From contig DEYP01000013.1 of assembly GCA_002364615.1 (NCBI GenBank), positions 141,680-205,679 on the forward strand: a stretch of DNA of 64,000 nucleotides. The letters are read 5' to 3'. The position numbers and the translations under genes were made by a program. The notes below the pieces were generated by a model, which worked only from the letters and a program-made list of their open reading frames with translations, ran no database searches and had not been told where the DNA came from. Source of the stretch: Arsukibacterium sp. UBA3155 (lineage in GTDB: Bacteria; Pseudomonadota; Gammaproteobacteria; Enterobacterales; Alteromonadaceae). Shown here in pieces: positions 1-8,028 of this stretch (position 1 is its first letter; each line of letters begins with the position of its first letter).

Positions 1-335
1 CAGGCAGGACTACCCGCGAGAAAATCCTCTGCGAGTAGAAAAGCCTGAGCGATACCATCAGATGAAGGCTGGATACAATAGCTAAAATTGACACCAAAAT
101 CGTTGCCGTCACCCAGCAGTCGCTTAAAGGCCGCCTGGTCTTCCGCTGTGGTAATTAACAGGATGTCACGGATCCCCGACAGCATCAGGACAGATATCGG
201 GTAGTAGATCATCGGTTTGTCGTAAATCGGCAGCAATTGTTTGGATACACCACGCGTGATCGGATGCAAACGGCTACCTGTGCCGCCTGCTAACACGATT
301 CCTTTAACGCTGTTTTGTGCCCTAGCCTCGCCCAT
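1..335 (-). CDS. rmlA: Glucose-1-phosphate thymidylyltransferase RmlA, N-terminal part (runs off the window)
   Basis: This enzyme joins glucose-1-phosphate and dTTP to make dTDP-glucose, the first step of dTDP-rhamnose and related deoxysugar synthesis in the cytoplasm. About 111 residues are present. The nucleotide-binding signature GGTGSRLHP (about residues 17-25) is followed by [18 protein letters not shown], a run highly typical of RmlA/RfbA rather than of GalU or ManC. The ATG at 335 gives about 11 residues before the conserved core. The 3' part lies outside the window, so intactness cannot be judged. Its upstream flank carries a RAYT palindrome only 51 bp away, so its promoter must be very close or must come from beyond the mobile unit. 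The polysaccharide genes tviB, tviC and wecB follow on the same strand upstream. Confidence 0.93.
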   Translation of the reverse strand, partial: MGEARAQNSVKGIVLAGGTGSRLHPITRGVSKQLLPIYDKPMIYYPISVLMLSGIRDILLITTAEDQAAFKRLLGDGNDFGVNFSYCIQPSSDGIAQAFLLAEDFLAGSPA

Positions 336-385
336 GCTCGTCCCATATCAGACATATCAATACAAAGCCTGCATCTTACCAAACT

Positions 386-428
386 AAAAAGGGTCAGAGT
401 GATTTTAAAAATCACTCTGACCCTTTTT
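386..428. repeat. RAYT-associated palindrome, copy 1 (TGATTTT subtype)
   Basis: Two perfect 21-bp arms surround a single central base. Each arm begins with an A-tract, followed by GGGTCAGAGTGA and then TTTT. It forms the left border of the transposase unit. The A-tract/stem/T-tract layout would also work as a factor-independent terminator in both directions. Confidence 0.9.
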
Positions 429-487
429 ATTGCCAGTCTCGAATTTATTGCTATCTTTTATACAACTTAAATTAACTTTATTTTAAT

Positions 488-1180
488 ATGCCACGCAGAA
501 AACGATACCTGATTGCGAAGATGCCCTACCATGTGGTCCAGCGGGGTCATAATCGTAGCAACTGTTTTTATGATGAAACAGATAAGGCCTGTTATCTATC
601 GATATTAGAGACTTACCTGAAAACGTATCAGGTGCAGTTACACGCTTTTGTGTTGATGAGCAATCATGTTCATTTATTGCTGACTGCCAGCAAAGATGAT
701 GTTATTTCACGTGTAATACAGAATCTTGGACGTGATTATGTGCACTATTTTAATAAACGCTATCAAAGAGTTGGTACGCTGTGGGACGGGCGCTTTAAGG
801 ATAGCCTGGTTGAAACTGATCAGTATTTTCTGACGTGTCAGCGTTACATTGAGTTAAACCCGGTTCGGGCTAAAATGGTGGCCCACCCGGCTGATTACCA
901 TTGGTCAAGTTATCATGCTAACGCCAGAGGTATAAAAATAAGTGTGGTCACTCCGCATCAGGTCTATTTAAATTTGGCAGAAACGGCTGAGAGGCGTTTG
1001 GAAAACTACCGGGCTTTATTTCAGGACAGCTTGCCGGCTGATGACTTAAAGTCTATCCGTGACGCTATCAAGCACAGTTATCCGCTGGCAAATGAAAGTT
1101 TTGTTCAACACCTTACTACCAAGTACAACATGAATTTTGGCCGGCGAAACAAAGGCAGGCCAGAAAAAGGGTCAGAGTGA
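488..1180 (+). CDS. REP-associated tyrosine transposase (RAYT, Y1_Tnp family)
   Basis: This is a 230-residue single-domain transposase related to IS200/IS605 TnpA, expected to nick single-stranded palindromic (REP) ends through a phosphotyrosine. The HUH metal motif is seen as SNHVHLLL, with histidines near 60 and 62, preceded by HAFVLM. The likely catalytic tyrosine is near residue 120 in the family motif YIELNPVRA. The C-terminal residues KGSE and the stop are encoded by the left arm of the downstream palindrome, so gene and repeat are physically fused. No good ribosome binding site precedes the ATG, and the upstream region is very AT-rich, which suggests low expression. The gene looks intact, with no frameshift. 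Its length fits the family. The family assignment is firm; present activity is unknown. Confidence 0.92.
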   Translation: MPRRKRYLIAKMPYHVVQRGHNRSNCFYDETDKACYLSILETYLKTYQVQLHAFVLMSNHVHLLLTASKDDVISRVIQNLGRDYVHYFNKRYQRVGTLWDGRFKDSLVETDQYFLTCQRYIELNPVRAKMVAHPADYHWSSYHANARGIKISVVTPHQVYLNLAETAERRLENYRALFQDSLPADDLKSIRDAIKHSYPLANESFVQHLTTKYNMNFGRRNKGRPEKGSE

Positions 1181-1206
1181 ATAAATTATTCACTCTGACC
1201 CTTTTT
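1164..1206. repeat. RAYT-associated palindrome, copy 2 (TGAATAA subtype)
   Basis: Perfect 21-bp arms around one central base, with outer A-tract and GGGTCAGAGTGA. It contains the transposase stop codon (1178-1180) and ends 8 bp from the tviB stop, so it can terminate both convergent genes. Confidence 0.9.
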
Positions 1207-1214
1207 AGAAGGAA

Positions 1215-2492
1215 TTACAGCCTTAAGTCGGCGTCGGCGGCGTTAAGCAGGTATTTCAGGTCGTATAAAATATGCTGAGGCTTGGCCAGCGCTTTGATAC
1301 CTGCTGCGCCCATTTCACGGAACTGCTTGTGGGCGACAGCCAGAATAATGGCATCGTAGCTGCCAGCTGCGGGCTTGGTAATCGGAGTAATGCCGTACTC
1401 ATGCTCCGCTTCTTTGCCATCAACCCAGGGGTCGTATACGTCAGCCGTTACGCCGTATTCTTTTAGCTCACTGAGGATATCTATCACTTTGGTATTGCGG
1501 ATATCGGGGCAGTTTTCTTTAAAGGTCAGGCCCATTAACAACACTTTGGCCCCGGCAACGTGAATGCGCTTTTTCACCATGGCTTTTACCAGCTCACTGA
1601 CCACATAGCGGCCCATGCTGTCGTTGATGCGCCGCCCAGCCAGAATAACTTCCGGATGATAACCAATAGATTGTGCTTTATGGGTTAAGTAGTAAGGGTC
1701 GACCCCGATACAGTGGCCACCAACCAGGCCTGGCCGAAATGGCAGGAAGTTCCATTTGGTGCCCGCTGCCAGTAATACTTCTTCGGTGTCGATATCCAGT
1801 TTATTAAAAATAACGGCCAATTCATTGATCAGCGCAATGTTCAGATCTCGCTGGGTATTTTCAATAACCTTGGCAGCCTCGGCCACTCTGATACTACTTG
1901 CCATATAGGTGCCGGCAGTAATAATGCTGGCGTATAAAGCATCAACCGTCGCCGCAATGGCCGGCGTAGAGCCGGATGTGACCTTTTTAATGGTGGTAAC
2001 CCGGTGCTCTTTGTCGCCAGGATTAATGCGCTCGGGGCTGTAACCGGCGTAAAAATCGACGTTGTATTTCAGGCCAGATACCCGCTCTATAACCGGGATA
2101 CAATCTTCTTCAGTCGCGCCGGGATACACGGTTGATTCGTATATTACGATATCGCCCTGGCTTATCACTTTACCCAGCGTTTCGGATGCTTTAATTAGTG
2201 GGGTTAAATCGGGACGGCGGTGCTCGTCAATTGGCGTTGGCACCGTGACAATATAAATATTGGCACTTTTTAAGTCATCAAGCTGATGGCTGAACTGCAA
2301 CTTGCTGGCAGTGGCCAGCTCTTCACTGCTGACTTCCAGCGTGTGGTCTGTACCGTTTTGCAGCTCGGCTACCCGGGCCCGATTAATATCAAAACCCAGG
2401 GTCTGATAATGCTTACCAAATTCTACCGCCAAAGGCAGGCCGACATAACCAAGACCAATAACGGCCAGTTTTGCATCTGTTAACGCTGTCAT
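1215..2492 (-). CDS. tviB: UDP-N-acetylhexosamine 6-dehydrogenase (TviB/WbpA-like)
   Basis: A cytoplasmic NAD-dependent enzyme that oxidises C6 of UDP-GlcNAc or UDP-GalNAc twice, giving the uronic acid for capsule or O-antigen. The 425-residue protein has a Rossmann NAD motif GLGYVG at residues 13-18, a middle helix domain with [20 protein letters not shown], and the active-site segment [12 protein letters not shown] with the catalytic cysteine near residue 261. This is typical of the UDP-glucose/GDP-mannose dehydrogenase family, and the overall wording is closest to TviB of Vi antigen synthesis. I chose the ATG at 2492 rather than one 12 codons upstream because AAGGAAAG lies 4-5 bases before it. 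It is 16 bp downstream of tviC, its pathway partner. Substrate choice is inferred from that neighbour. Confidence 0.9.
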   Translation of the reverse strand: MTALTDAKLAVIGLGYVGLPLAVEFGKHYQTLGFDINRARVAELQNGTDHTLEVSSEELATASKLQFSHQLDDLKSANIYIVTVPTPIDEHRRPDLTPLIKASETLGKVISQGDIVIYESTVYPGATEEDCIPVIERVSGLKYNVDFYAGYSPERINPGDKEHRVTTIKKVTSGSTPAIAATVDALYASIITAGTYMASSIRVAEAAKVIENTQRDLNIALINELAVIFNKLDIDTEEVLLAAGTKWNFLPFRPGLVGGHCIGVDPYYLTHKAQSIGYHPEVILAGRRINDSMGRYVVSELVKAMVKKRIHVAGAKVLLMGLTFKENCPDIRNTKVIDILSELKEYGVTADVYDPWVDGKEAEHEYGITPITKPAAGSYDAIILAVAHKQFREMGAAGIKALAKPQHILYDLKYLLNAADADLRL

Positions 2493-2508
2493 ATCTTTCC
2501 TTTTGCCA

Positions 2509-3534
2509 TTATTTTGCTGGCTGGGCAATGTACCAGGGCATCGCCACGGCGATACCTTCGTTAATAGTATGGCTGGGTAAATAGCCCAGCATTAAACGCG
2601 CTTTACTGACGTCGGCCTGCGAATGGCGGACATCGCCCGGCCTGAAATCGGCATATTGCGGACAATGTGGATAAGCAATACCGTTGCCGGCCAGTGCCGT
2701 TTGGATGGCACTGAATAACTGGTTTAAGGTAGTTCTGTCACCCACGGCCACATTAAACACTTCGCTTTGCTCAATAGTAGCCAGTGCAGCACGGATATTG
2801 GCCTGCACCGCATTGGCGATAAAACAGAAATCGCGGCTGGTTTCACCGTCGCCGTTAATGATCACTTTGTCACCGGCGATCATGGCTGCAGTCCACTTTG
2901 GAATGACCGCAGCATAGGCACCTGCGGGGTCCTGCCGCGGCCCAAACACATTAAAATACCGCAAGCCTATACTATGAAAGCCATAGCTACGACTAAATAC
3001 ATCAGCGTACAGTTCGTTGACATATTTTGTAATCGCATAAGGGGATAAAGGCTTGCCAATATTGGCTTCTACTTTGGGCAGGGCCGGATGATCGCCATAG
3101 GTAGAACTGGACGCCGCATACACAAAACGTTTAACGCCCGCGTCACGGGCAGCCACCAGCATGTTTAGGAAACCACTTATGTTCACTTCATTGGTGGTAA
3201 CCGGATCGGCCAGTGAGCGCGGTACTGAGCCAAGCGCCGCCTGATGCAGTACATAGTCGACTCCGGCAACGGTCTGTTGGCAATGCCCGGGGTTACGAAT
3301 ATCGCCTTCAATAAAGGTAAACCGTTGCCATTGTTCAGGACTTACCAAGCGTTGCACTTCATCTAAATTACGTTGATGGCCGGTGGCAAAATTATCCAGG
3401 CCGGTAACCTGTTGATCGGCTTCCAGTAAGGTTTGTAATAAGTTGGAACCGATAAAGCCGGCACAACCGGTTATCAGCCAGCGTGGCGTAGCTGAACCTG
3501 CGGCTTTTTCTTTAATTATCTGCCTAAAATCCAT
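2509..3534 (-). CDS. tviC: UDP-N-acetylhexosamine(uronate) 4-epimerase (TviC/WbpP-like)
   Basis: An extended short-chain dehydrogenase/reductase that inverts C4 of UDP-GlcNAc or its uronic acid, supplying UDP-GalNAc(A) for surface polysaccharide. The 341-residue protein shows the Rossmann glycine motif GCAGFIG at residues 23-29. The catalytic triad region is ASSSTYG near 141-147, with YAITK giving Tyr166 and Lys170. [12 protein letters not shown] and [20 protein letters not shown] are hallmarks of the WbpP/TviC group. The ATG at 3534 is preferred over one 29 codons earlier: AAGGA lies about 9 bases upstream and the protein then begins where relatives begin. With tviB and wecB it forms a small UDP-aminosugar module. 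Confidence 0.9.
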   Translation of the reverse strand: MDFRQIIKEKAAGSATPRWLITGCAGFIGSNLLQTLLEADQQVTGLDNFATGHQRNLDEVQRLVSPEQWQRFTFIEGDIRNPGHCQQTVAGVDYVLHQAALGSVPRSLADPVTTNEVNISGFLNMLVAARDAGVKRFVYAASSSTYGDHPALPKVEANIGKPLSPYAITKYVNELYADVFSRSYGFHSIGLRYFNVFGPRQDPAGAYAAVIPKWTAAMIAGDKVIINGDGETSRDFCFIANAVQANIRAALATIEQSEVFNVAVGDRTTLNQLFSAIQTALAGNGIAYPHCPQYADFRPGDVRHSQADVSKARLMLGYLPSHTINEGIAVAMPWYIAQPAK

Positions 3535-3654
3535 TTCTGTTAATCCTTCTACCGACTGCTGGCTGTTCAGGGTATTTTCCACACAGCACTTAACTCGCTG
3601 CAGCATAACATGGCTGCGCAACGGAGTTAAACCTCTGCATAGCGCGTTAAAATA

Positions 3655-4791
3655 TTATTTGCTGGCGGCCATATGTTGCTTTATCGCGCTAACTATCCGC
3701 TGGCAGGCTTTACCGTCGCCATAAGGGTTATGGGCAAAGCTCATACCCTGGTAGTACTCGCTGTCGGTAAGCAAACGGCTGACCTGCTCGACAATTCTCT
3801 GGCGGTTAGTACCAACCAGCTTTACGGTGCCGGCACTGACGGCTTCCGGCCGCTCGGTAGTATCCCGCATTACCAGCACGGGTTTGCCCAACGATGGTGC
3901 TTCTTCCTGAATACCGCCAGAATCGGTCAGTACAATCGTCGCCTTACTCATCAGGTACACAAACGGCAGATAATCTTGCGGCGGAATTAAGTGAACATTG
4001 CTGACATCGCTCAGCAGACGATAGACCGGCTCGCGCACATTCGGGTTTAAATGCACCGGATAAACGATGTCGCAATCGGTGAAGGTTTTTGCCAGCTCAG
4101 CTAAGGCGGCACATATTTGTTCAAAGCCATCGCCAAAACTCTCACGCCGGTGGCCGGTAACCAGAATTAAACGCCGGCCATTCTGACCATATGGAAACTG
4201 ATTGGCAAAGGCGTCACTCAGTTTTTCGTCTTCAGTAATTTTATCCACTACCTGCAATAGGGCATCAATAACGGTGTTACCGGTAACCATAATAGACGTG
4301 GCAGCCACATTTTCCGCCACCAAATTAGCCGCTGAGGTATCTGTTGGGGCAAAGTGCAGGCTGGTAATGGCCCCGGTCAGCTTCCGATTAGCTTCTTCCG
4401 GCCACGGGCTATAGATGTTGCCGGTGCGCAGCCCTGCTTCAACATGGCCAACCGCAATTTTTTCATAATAGCAGCCGAGCGCCGCGGCGAAAGTGGTGCT
4501 GGTATCGCCATGCACCAACACGATATCGGGCTGAAAATCACGTAACACCGGCTTTATTTTCAGCAAAATGCTGGTGGTCACGTCGTAAAGATCCTGGCCG
4601 GACTTCATTATGGCCAAATCATATTCAGGTTGTATAGCAAACAAACTGAGTACCTGATCCAACATCTCACGGTGCTGGCCGGTGACACAAACCCGGCTGT
4701 CGATTTCACTGTCTTGCTTTAGCAAATTTACCAGCGGCGCCATTTTAATTGCTTCGGGGCGGGTACCGAACACGCTGAGTACTTTAATCAT
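3655..4791 (-). CDS. wecB: UDP-N-acetylglucosamine 2-epimerase, non-hydrolysing
   Basis: This enzyme interconverts UDP-GlcNAc and UDP-ManNAc in the cytoplasm, feeding enterobacterial-common-antigen-like or capsule sugars. The 378-residue protein starts with [20 protein letters not shown], typical of WecB. It carries [10 protein letters not shown] and the C-terminal nucleotide-binding segment [20 protein letters not shown]. An upstream ATG at 4836 would add 15 residues, but those are read from the repeat at 4820-4880. The ATG at 4791 has AAGGA about 5 bases before it and restores the family N-terminus. It is distinct from the hydrolysing enzyme LegG encoded at 51340. It is followed at 120 bp by tviC on the same strand. 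Confidence 0.94.
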   Translation of the reverse strand: MIKVLSVFGTRPEAIKMAPLVNLLKQDSEIDSRVCVTGQHREMLDQVLSLFAIQPEYDLAIMKSGQDLYDVTTSILLKIKPVLRDFQPDIVLVHGDTSTTFAAALGCYYEKIAVGHVEAGLRTGNIYSPWPEEANRKLTGAITSLHFAPTDTSAANLVAENVAATSIMVTGNTVIDALLQVVDKITEDEKLSDAFANQFPYGQNGRRLILVTGHRRESFGDGFEQICAALAELAKTFTDCDIVYPVHLNPNVREPVYRLLSDVSNVHLIPPQDYLPFVYLMSKATIVLTDSGGIQEEAPSLGKPVLVMRDTTERPEAVSAGTVKLVGTNRQRIVEQVSRLLTDSEYYQGMSFAHNPYGDGKACQRIVSAIKQHMAASK

Positions 4792-4819
4792 ATTAATCCT
4801 TAATTCTGTAAATCCATTT

Positions 4820-4880
4820 AAATCACTCTGACCCATTTTTTCTTATAGCAGGAAAAGGAAAAAAGGGTCAGAGTGATTTT
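4820..4880. repeat. RAYT-associated half-sites in everted orientation (TGATTTT subtype)
   Basis: Here the order of arms is reversed compared with the other copies: TCACTCTGACCC comes first (inside 4820-4834) and GGGTCAGAGTGA second (4865-4876). The A/T tracts face each other across a gap of about 30 bp. The outer 15 bp pair perfectly and the inner T6/A6 tracts extend the stem after one bulged A. It lies between wecB and mlaA, 2 bp from the mlaA stop, so it may terminate the ccm-mlaA transcript. Confidence 0.85.
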
Positions 4881-4882
4881 AA

Positions 4883-5731
4883 TTATTGGAATTCGTCAAG
4901 ATAGTCCAGTAGCTCATCGTCCAGCTCTTCTTCTTTGGGCTGTGGCGGATTACCGTCGTATATTTTAAATTCCTGACGTTGATAATAAGATTCTTTAACA
5001 AAAGCGTACGGATCGAGTGAGTCTTCCAGCATTTGTTCCAGGTTCATCAACTGTTCCCGGCTATCCAAAGCATTGATCGCAAAACGGGTGATGGTTAATG
5101 GCGTACTTAGTAACGCCAACGGAAAATATAAGCCATCTACCACGTCACCTGCGGTATCACGCACCGTTGTTGGCCCGCGGCCAGGCACCATTAAATAAGC
5201 ACCATCACCCACGCCCCATACTGCAAGAGTCTGGTTAAAGTCTTCTTCCGTTTCGGTCAGACCAATTTTCGAGGCAACATCAAATAAGCCTAGCAAACCG
5301 ACAGTAGAGTTAACCAGAAAACGGCCGGCGCTGATGGCAGCACGGTCTGGTTTAGCCTGCAATAAGCCATTTAAAAAACTGGCAGGCTCGTTTAAATTCT
5401 CCACCACATTGATTAAACCTTTGCGAGCCGGCTTGGGTACCACGGTCATATAGCCTACTGTCGCTGGCCTTAATAGGTATTTATCCAGTATATCGTAGTT
5501 AAAATCCCATAATGGCCGGTTAATGGACTCCAGCGGATCACGCGGGTCAGCATAGGCAGGCGCTTCGGGCTCTGCCGCCTCTGCTGCCTCAACATATTCA
5601 TTCTGCTCGGCGTTTTGCTGCTGATTTAGCGGTGTGGGCGGCTCAACCTTGCTGGCGCAGCCACTGACAAACAACGCTGCACAAAGGCTAAGCACTGCCG
5701 GTAATCGTAACGTATTGTATCTCACTGCCAT
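4883..5731 (-). CDS. mlaA: MlaA/VacJ outer-membrane lipoprotein, phospholipid retrieval
   Basis: MlaA removes phospholipids from the outer leaflet of the outer membrane and hands them to periplasmic MlaC. The 282-residue precursor has a lipoprotein signal with lipobox VSGC (Cys25). It continues with the MlaA family core: DPLESINRPLWDFNYDILDKYLLRP, then FLNGLLQAKPDRAAISAGRFLVNSTVG, then LAVWGVGDGAYLMVPGRGPTT (each motif quoted in part). The C-terminus is acidic. The start codon is one base from the ccmI stop, so mlaA looks like the last gene of the ccm operon. The rest of the mla system (mlaBCDEF) is not in the window. Function by family is secure; the reason for coupling to cytochrome maturation is unknown. 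Confidence 0.95.
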   Translation of the reverse strand: MAVRYNTLRLPAVLSLCAALFVSGCASKVEPPTPLNQQQNAEQNEYVEAAEAAEPEAPAYADPRDPLESINRPLWDFNYDILDKYLLRPATVGYMTVVPKPARKGLINVVENLNEPASFLNGLLQAKPDRAAISAGRFLVNSTVGLLGLFDVASKIGLTETEEDFNQTLAVWGVGDGAYLMVPGRGPTTVRDTAGDVVDGLYFPLALLSTPLTITRFAINALDSREQLMNLEQMLEDSLDPYAFVKESYYQRQEFKIYDGNPPQPKEEELDDELLDYLDEFQ

Positions 5732-5732
5732 G

Positions 5733-6938
5733 TCAGGGTTCCAGAGTCAGCGCTACGCTGATTTTTGCTTCGTTAAAGGTTAGGATGTCAGATTCTACCT
5801 GCAGATCGCCCGGCATTTGCTCTACAGTTCCTGCCTGTGACATACGGGCAACCACTATCACTTGCTCCGCTCTGGCTAAGCTCCATTCTGGCTGCATAGC
5901 CATTTTTTCGTCCAGCAGTAACTCTACTTCGCCACTGGGCAGCGGTATGCGCTGCACCGCTAAGGGTAAGTTAGACCCCCCAACCGCGCGGGCGAATAAA
6001 AACAGGCTGGCATCAGGATTGGCTGCTGCCAGCTGGTGCGCTACCGTTAAGCGCACCCGGATTTGCCGGCCAATAGTGGCAATAGTATCTGCGCCCAGCT
6101 CACTTAGCTTGCTCAGAACCAGCGGATAACGCGGGTCATCTTGCTCCAGTTGCTCTGCCAGTAAGCTCCAGGCTTTAATAGCTTCAGCCGTGTCGCCTTT
6201 GTCGTGGGCGATTAACGCCATTAACGACATGGCATCGAGGTTATCGGGCTCGGTTAACAATACCCTGGCCACCGCGCGCCCGGCCCGGCCGAGGTTTTCA
6301 TCGCCACCGACCACAATTAATGCCTGGGAGTAATTTAACAACAGCGGTATGCGGTTAGGGCTAAGCGCCAGCGATTTTTCAAATGCTTCAATAGCATCTT
6401 CCATTAAGCCCTGTGACATCCAGATCCGGCCAAGTAACATCCAGGCTACGGCGTCATCGCCATCCACTGCCAGCTTGGTGCGCAGTGCCAACGCAAACAA
6501 GCGGGTTTCATGTTCAGATAATGGCTCACCCTGGCCCAGCAGCGCCCGCTCCCCATAACTTGCCAGTTCAGTTTTGGCTAACTGCCAGTCGGCCAGTTGC
6601 TGATAGTGGCCATTAAACCGATAGGTTAATGCCACCACCACAAACACCAGCGCGACCAGAGCCAAATGCCATAACAACTGGTGTTTCGGCTGGCGAAAAC
6701 TGATGGTTTGCTGCTGTTGCTGATTAAACTGCTGTTTTAATTCTGCCGCGGCGCTGGCAAAATCCTGCTCGGCCAACTCGCCACTGTCGCGGGCCAACGC
6801 CAGCAGTTGCAGGCGCTCTTCAAATAATTGCAGCGGCGTCTGGTTATTGGCCGCGTTGGCTTTACGGGGCCAGCTGATAATTATGACGCAAAGCGCCAAC
6901 ATAAGCAGGGCAACCAATAGCAGAGGCCATAACGTCAT
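5733..6938 (-). CDS. ccmI: Cytochrome c biogenesis protein CcmI (apocytochrome chaperone)
   Basis: CcmI presents apocytochrome c to the CcmF/CcmH haem ligation complex in the inner membrane. The 401-residue protein has a transmembrane helix at residues 4-24 and a second near 88-107. Between them is a leucine-zipper-like segment (LFEERLQLLALARDSGEL) of the CcmI/CycH type. A periplasmic TPR region follows (AWMLLGRIWMSQGLMEDAIE and relatives, about 165-285), and then a beta-rich C-terminal domain. Its ATG overlaps the ccmH stop (ATGA), showing translational coupling. It matches the fused form (CcmI1 plus CcmI2) usual in gammaproteobacteria other than E. coli. Confidence 0.92.
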   Translation of the reverse strand: MTLWPLLLVALLMLALCVIIISWPRKANAANNQTPLQLFEERLQLLALARDSGELAEQDFASAAAELKQQFNQQQQQTISFRQPKHQLLWHLALVALVFVVVALTYRFNGHYQQLADWQLAKTELASYGERALLGQGEPLSEHETRLFALALRTKLAVDGDDAVAWMLLGRIWMSQGLMEDAIEAFEKSLALSPNRIPLLLNYSQALIVVGGDENLGRAGRAVARVLLTEPDNLDAMSLMALIAHDKGDTAEAIKAWSLLAEQLEQDDPRYPLVLSKLSELGADTIATIGRQIRVRLTVAHQLAAANPDASLFLFARAVGGSNLPLAVQRIPLPSGEVELLLDEKMAMQPEWSLARAEQVIVVARMSQAGTVEQMPGDLQVESDILTFNEAKISVALTLEP

Positions 6939-7444
6939 TTCTTACTCCGGTATTGTTCGATCAATTCGTCCAGCTCGGCATCCAGCGCAGCCGATGCGCT
7001 CTGCTCAGATGCAGACTCTGCTGCGGCTTCTGATGAAGATTCAGCAGCCTGCTGCCGGCGGCGCTTTAGCTGCAGCGCGACCAGAGCCAGCAGCATAAGC
7101 ACTGGTGCCAGCCACAATAACAAGGTGTAGCGATTTAGCGGTGGCTGATAATGTACAAAATTGCCATAACGGTTAATCATATAATCTAATACGTCGTCGC
7201 GACTGCTGCCCTGCTTAATCATATCGTAAGTTTTCTGGCGCATGTCGACAGAGACAATCGCGTTAGAATCGGCAATATTCTGATTCTGACACTGTGGACA
7301 ACGCAGCTCAGCCGTCAGCTGCTGGTAGAGTTTCCGTTGCGTTTCGTTATCAAAACGCAATGCTTCTTCTGTTGCAAAAGCCGGTGTTGCACAAGCCGAA
7401 AGGGCAAGCAGTATGCTGGTGAGGAGCCAAAGCAGAGTCTTCAT
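6935..7444 (-). CDS. ccmH: Cytochrome c maturation thioredoxin-like protein CcmH (CcmL)
   Basis: CcmH keeps the apocytochrome CXXCH cysteines reduced and takes part in haem ligation at the periplasmic face. The 169-residue protein has a signal peptide (about residues 1-24) and the redox motif RCPQCQNQNIADSN with Cys49 and Cys52. A membrane anchor lies near 104-124, followed by an Arg-rich then Glu/Ala/Ser-rich tail. The ATG at 7444 overlaps the ccmG stop by four bases (ATGA) and begins a proper signal peptide, so an upstream in-frame ATG at 7471 was not used. This is the short CcmH form; the TPR part is the separate ccmI gene. Confidence 0.94.
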   Translation of the reverse strand: MKTLLWLLTSILLALSACATPAFATEEALRFDNETQRKLYQQLTAELRCPQCQNQNIADSNAIVSVDMRQKTYDMIKQGSSRDDVLDYMINRYGNFVHYQPPLNRYTLLLWLAPVLMLLALVALQLKRRRQQAAESSSEAAAESASEQSASAALDAELDELIEQYRSKK

Positions 7445-8028
7445 CACTGGCTGCCATCCTGTTGCCGCCATTTCTGATAAAGCGGCGCCAGTTTATTGCG
7501 CCACACCTGCGGATTAATATCGCCAATATGGTGTTCGCGCACGATGCCGTTGCTATCGACAATAAAGGTTTCAGGTGCACCGCTTACGCCTAAATCCAGC
7601 GATAAACTGCGATCTGCATCCAGTATATTAAACTGATATGGATTACCACGCTGCTGCAATTTGTTGCTGACATCGGCCTGTAGCATTGTTAAATCAAAAC
7701 TTTCACCCAGCAATGGATCGACCGGCAATACATAATATAAGCCAATAATTTTAACGCCCTGCTGCTTCAGCTCTGTCATATAACTCAGCTCGGCGTTACA
7801 GGTAGGACACCAGGTGCCCCAAACATTAAGTAAAAACGTTTCACCACGCAGTTGCTCTGGCTGCCAGCGCTGTGCTGGTTGCATTAAATCAGGCAGGCTG
7901 AATGCGGGCAACGGTTTGTTGGTGGTAACGGATTCACGCTCCATCGGGTTTGAAAACAGACCACTGAGTAAAAATAACGCCAGAGTCAGAAACAACACCA
8001 ATGGCACATAAAACATAAGTTTACGCAT
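7444..8028 (-). CDS. ccmG: Thiol:disulfide interchange protein CcmG/DsbE
   Basis: A membrane-anchored periplasmic thioredoxin-like reductase that reduces apocytochrome c or CcmH during haem attachment. The 194-residue protein has an N-terminal anchor (about residues 5-25) and the active site NVWGTWCPTCNAEL with Cys74 and Cys77. The cis-proline loop segment GVSGAPETFIVD also fits this family. The ATG at 8028 is preferred because GGAGG lies about 7 bases upstream and it begins with the anchor. A longer reading from 8091 would overlap ccmF by 71 bases. The chosen start overlaps ccmF by 8 bases. Confidence 0.94.
   Translation of the reverse strand: MRKLMFYVPLVLFLTLALFLLSGLFSNPMERESVTTNKPLPAFSLPDLMQPAQRWQPEQLRGETFLLNVWGTWCPTCNAELSYMTELKQQGVKIIGLYYVLPVDPLLGESFDLTMLQADVSNKLQQRGNPYQFNILDADRSLSLDLGVSGAPETFIVDSNGIVREHHIGDINPQVWRNKLAPLYQKWRQQDGSQ

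Larger units (their letters stand above)
386..1206 (+). mobile_element. RAYT unit: tyrosine (HUH) transposase gene bounded by two palindromes
   Basis: One transposase gene lies between two 43-bp palindromes that share the outer AAAAAGGGTCAGAGTGA arms but differ in the core: TTTT at the left copy and ATAA at the right copy. The transposase stop codon lies inside the right palindrome. This is the classic architecture of a REP-associated tyrosine transposase locus. It sits between rmlA and tviB, which lie on the other strand. No target duplication is expected for this class and none was sought. Confidence 0.8.
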
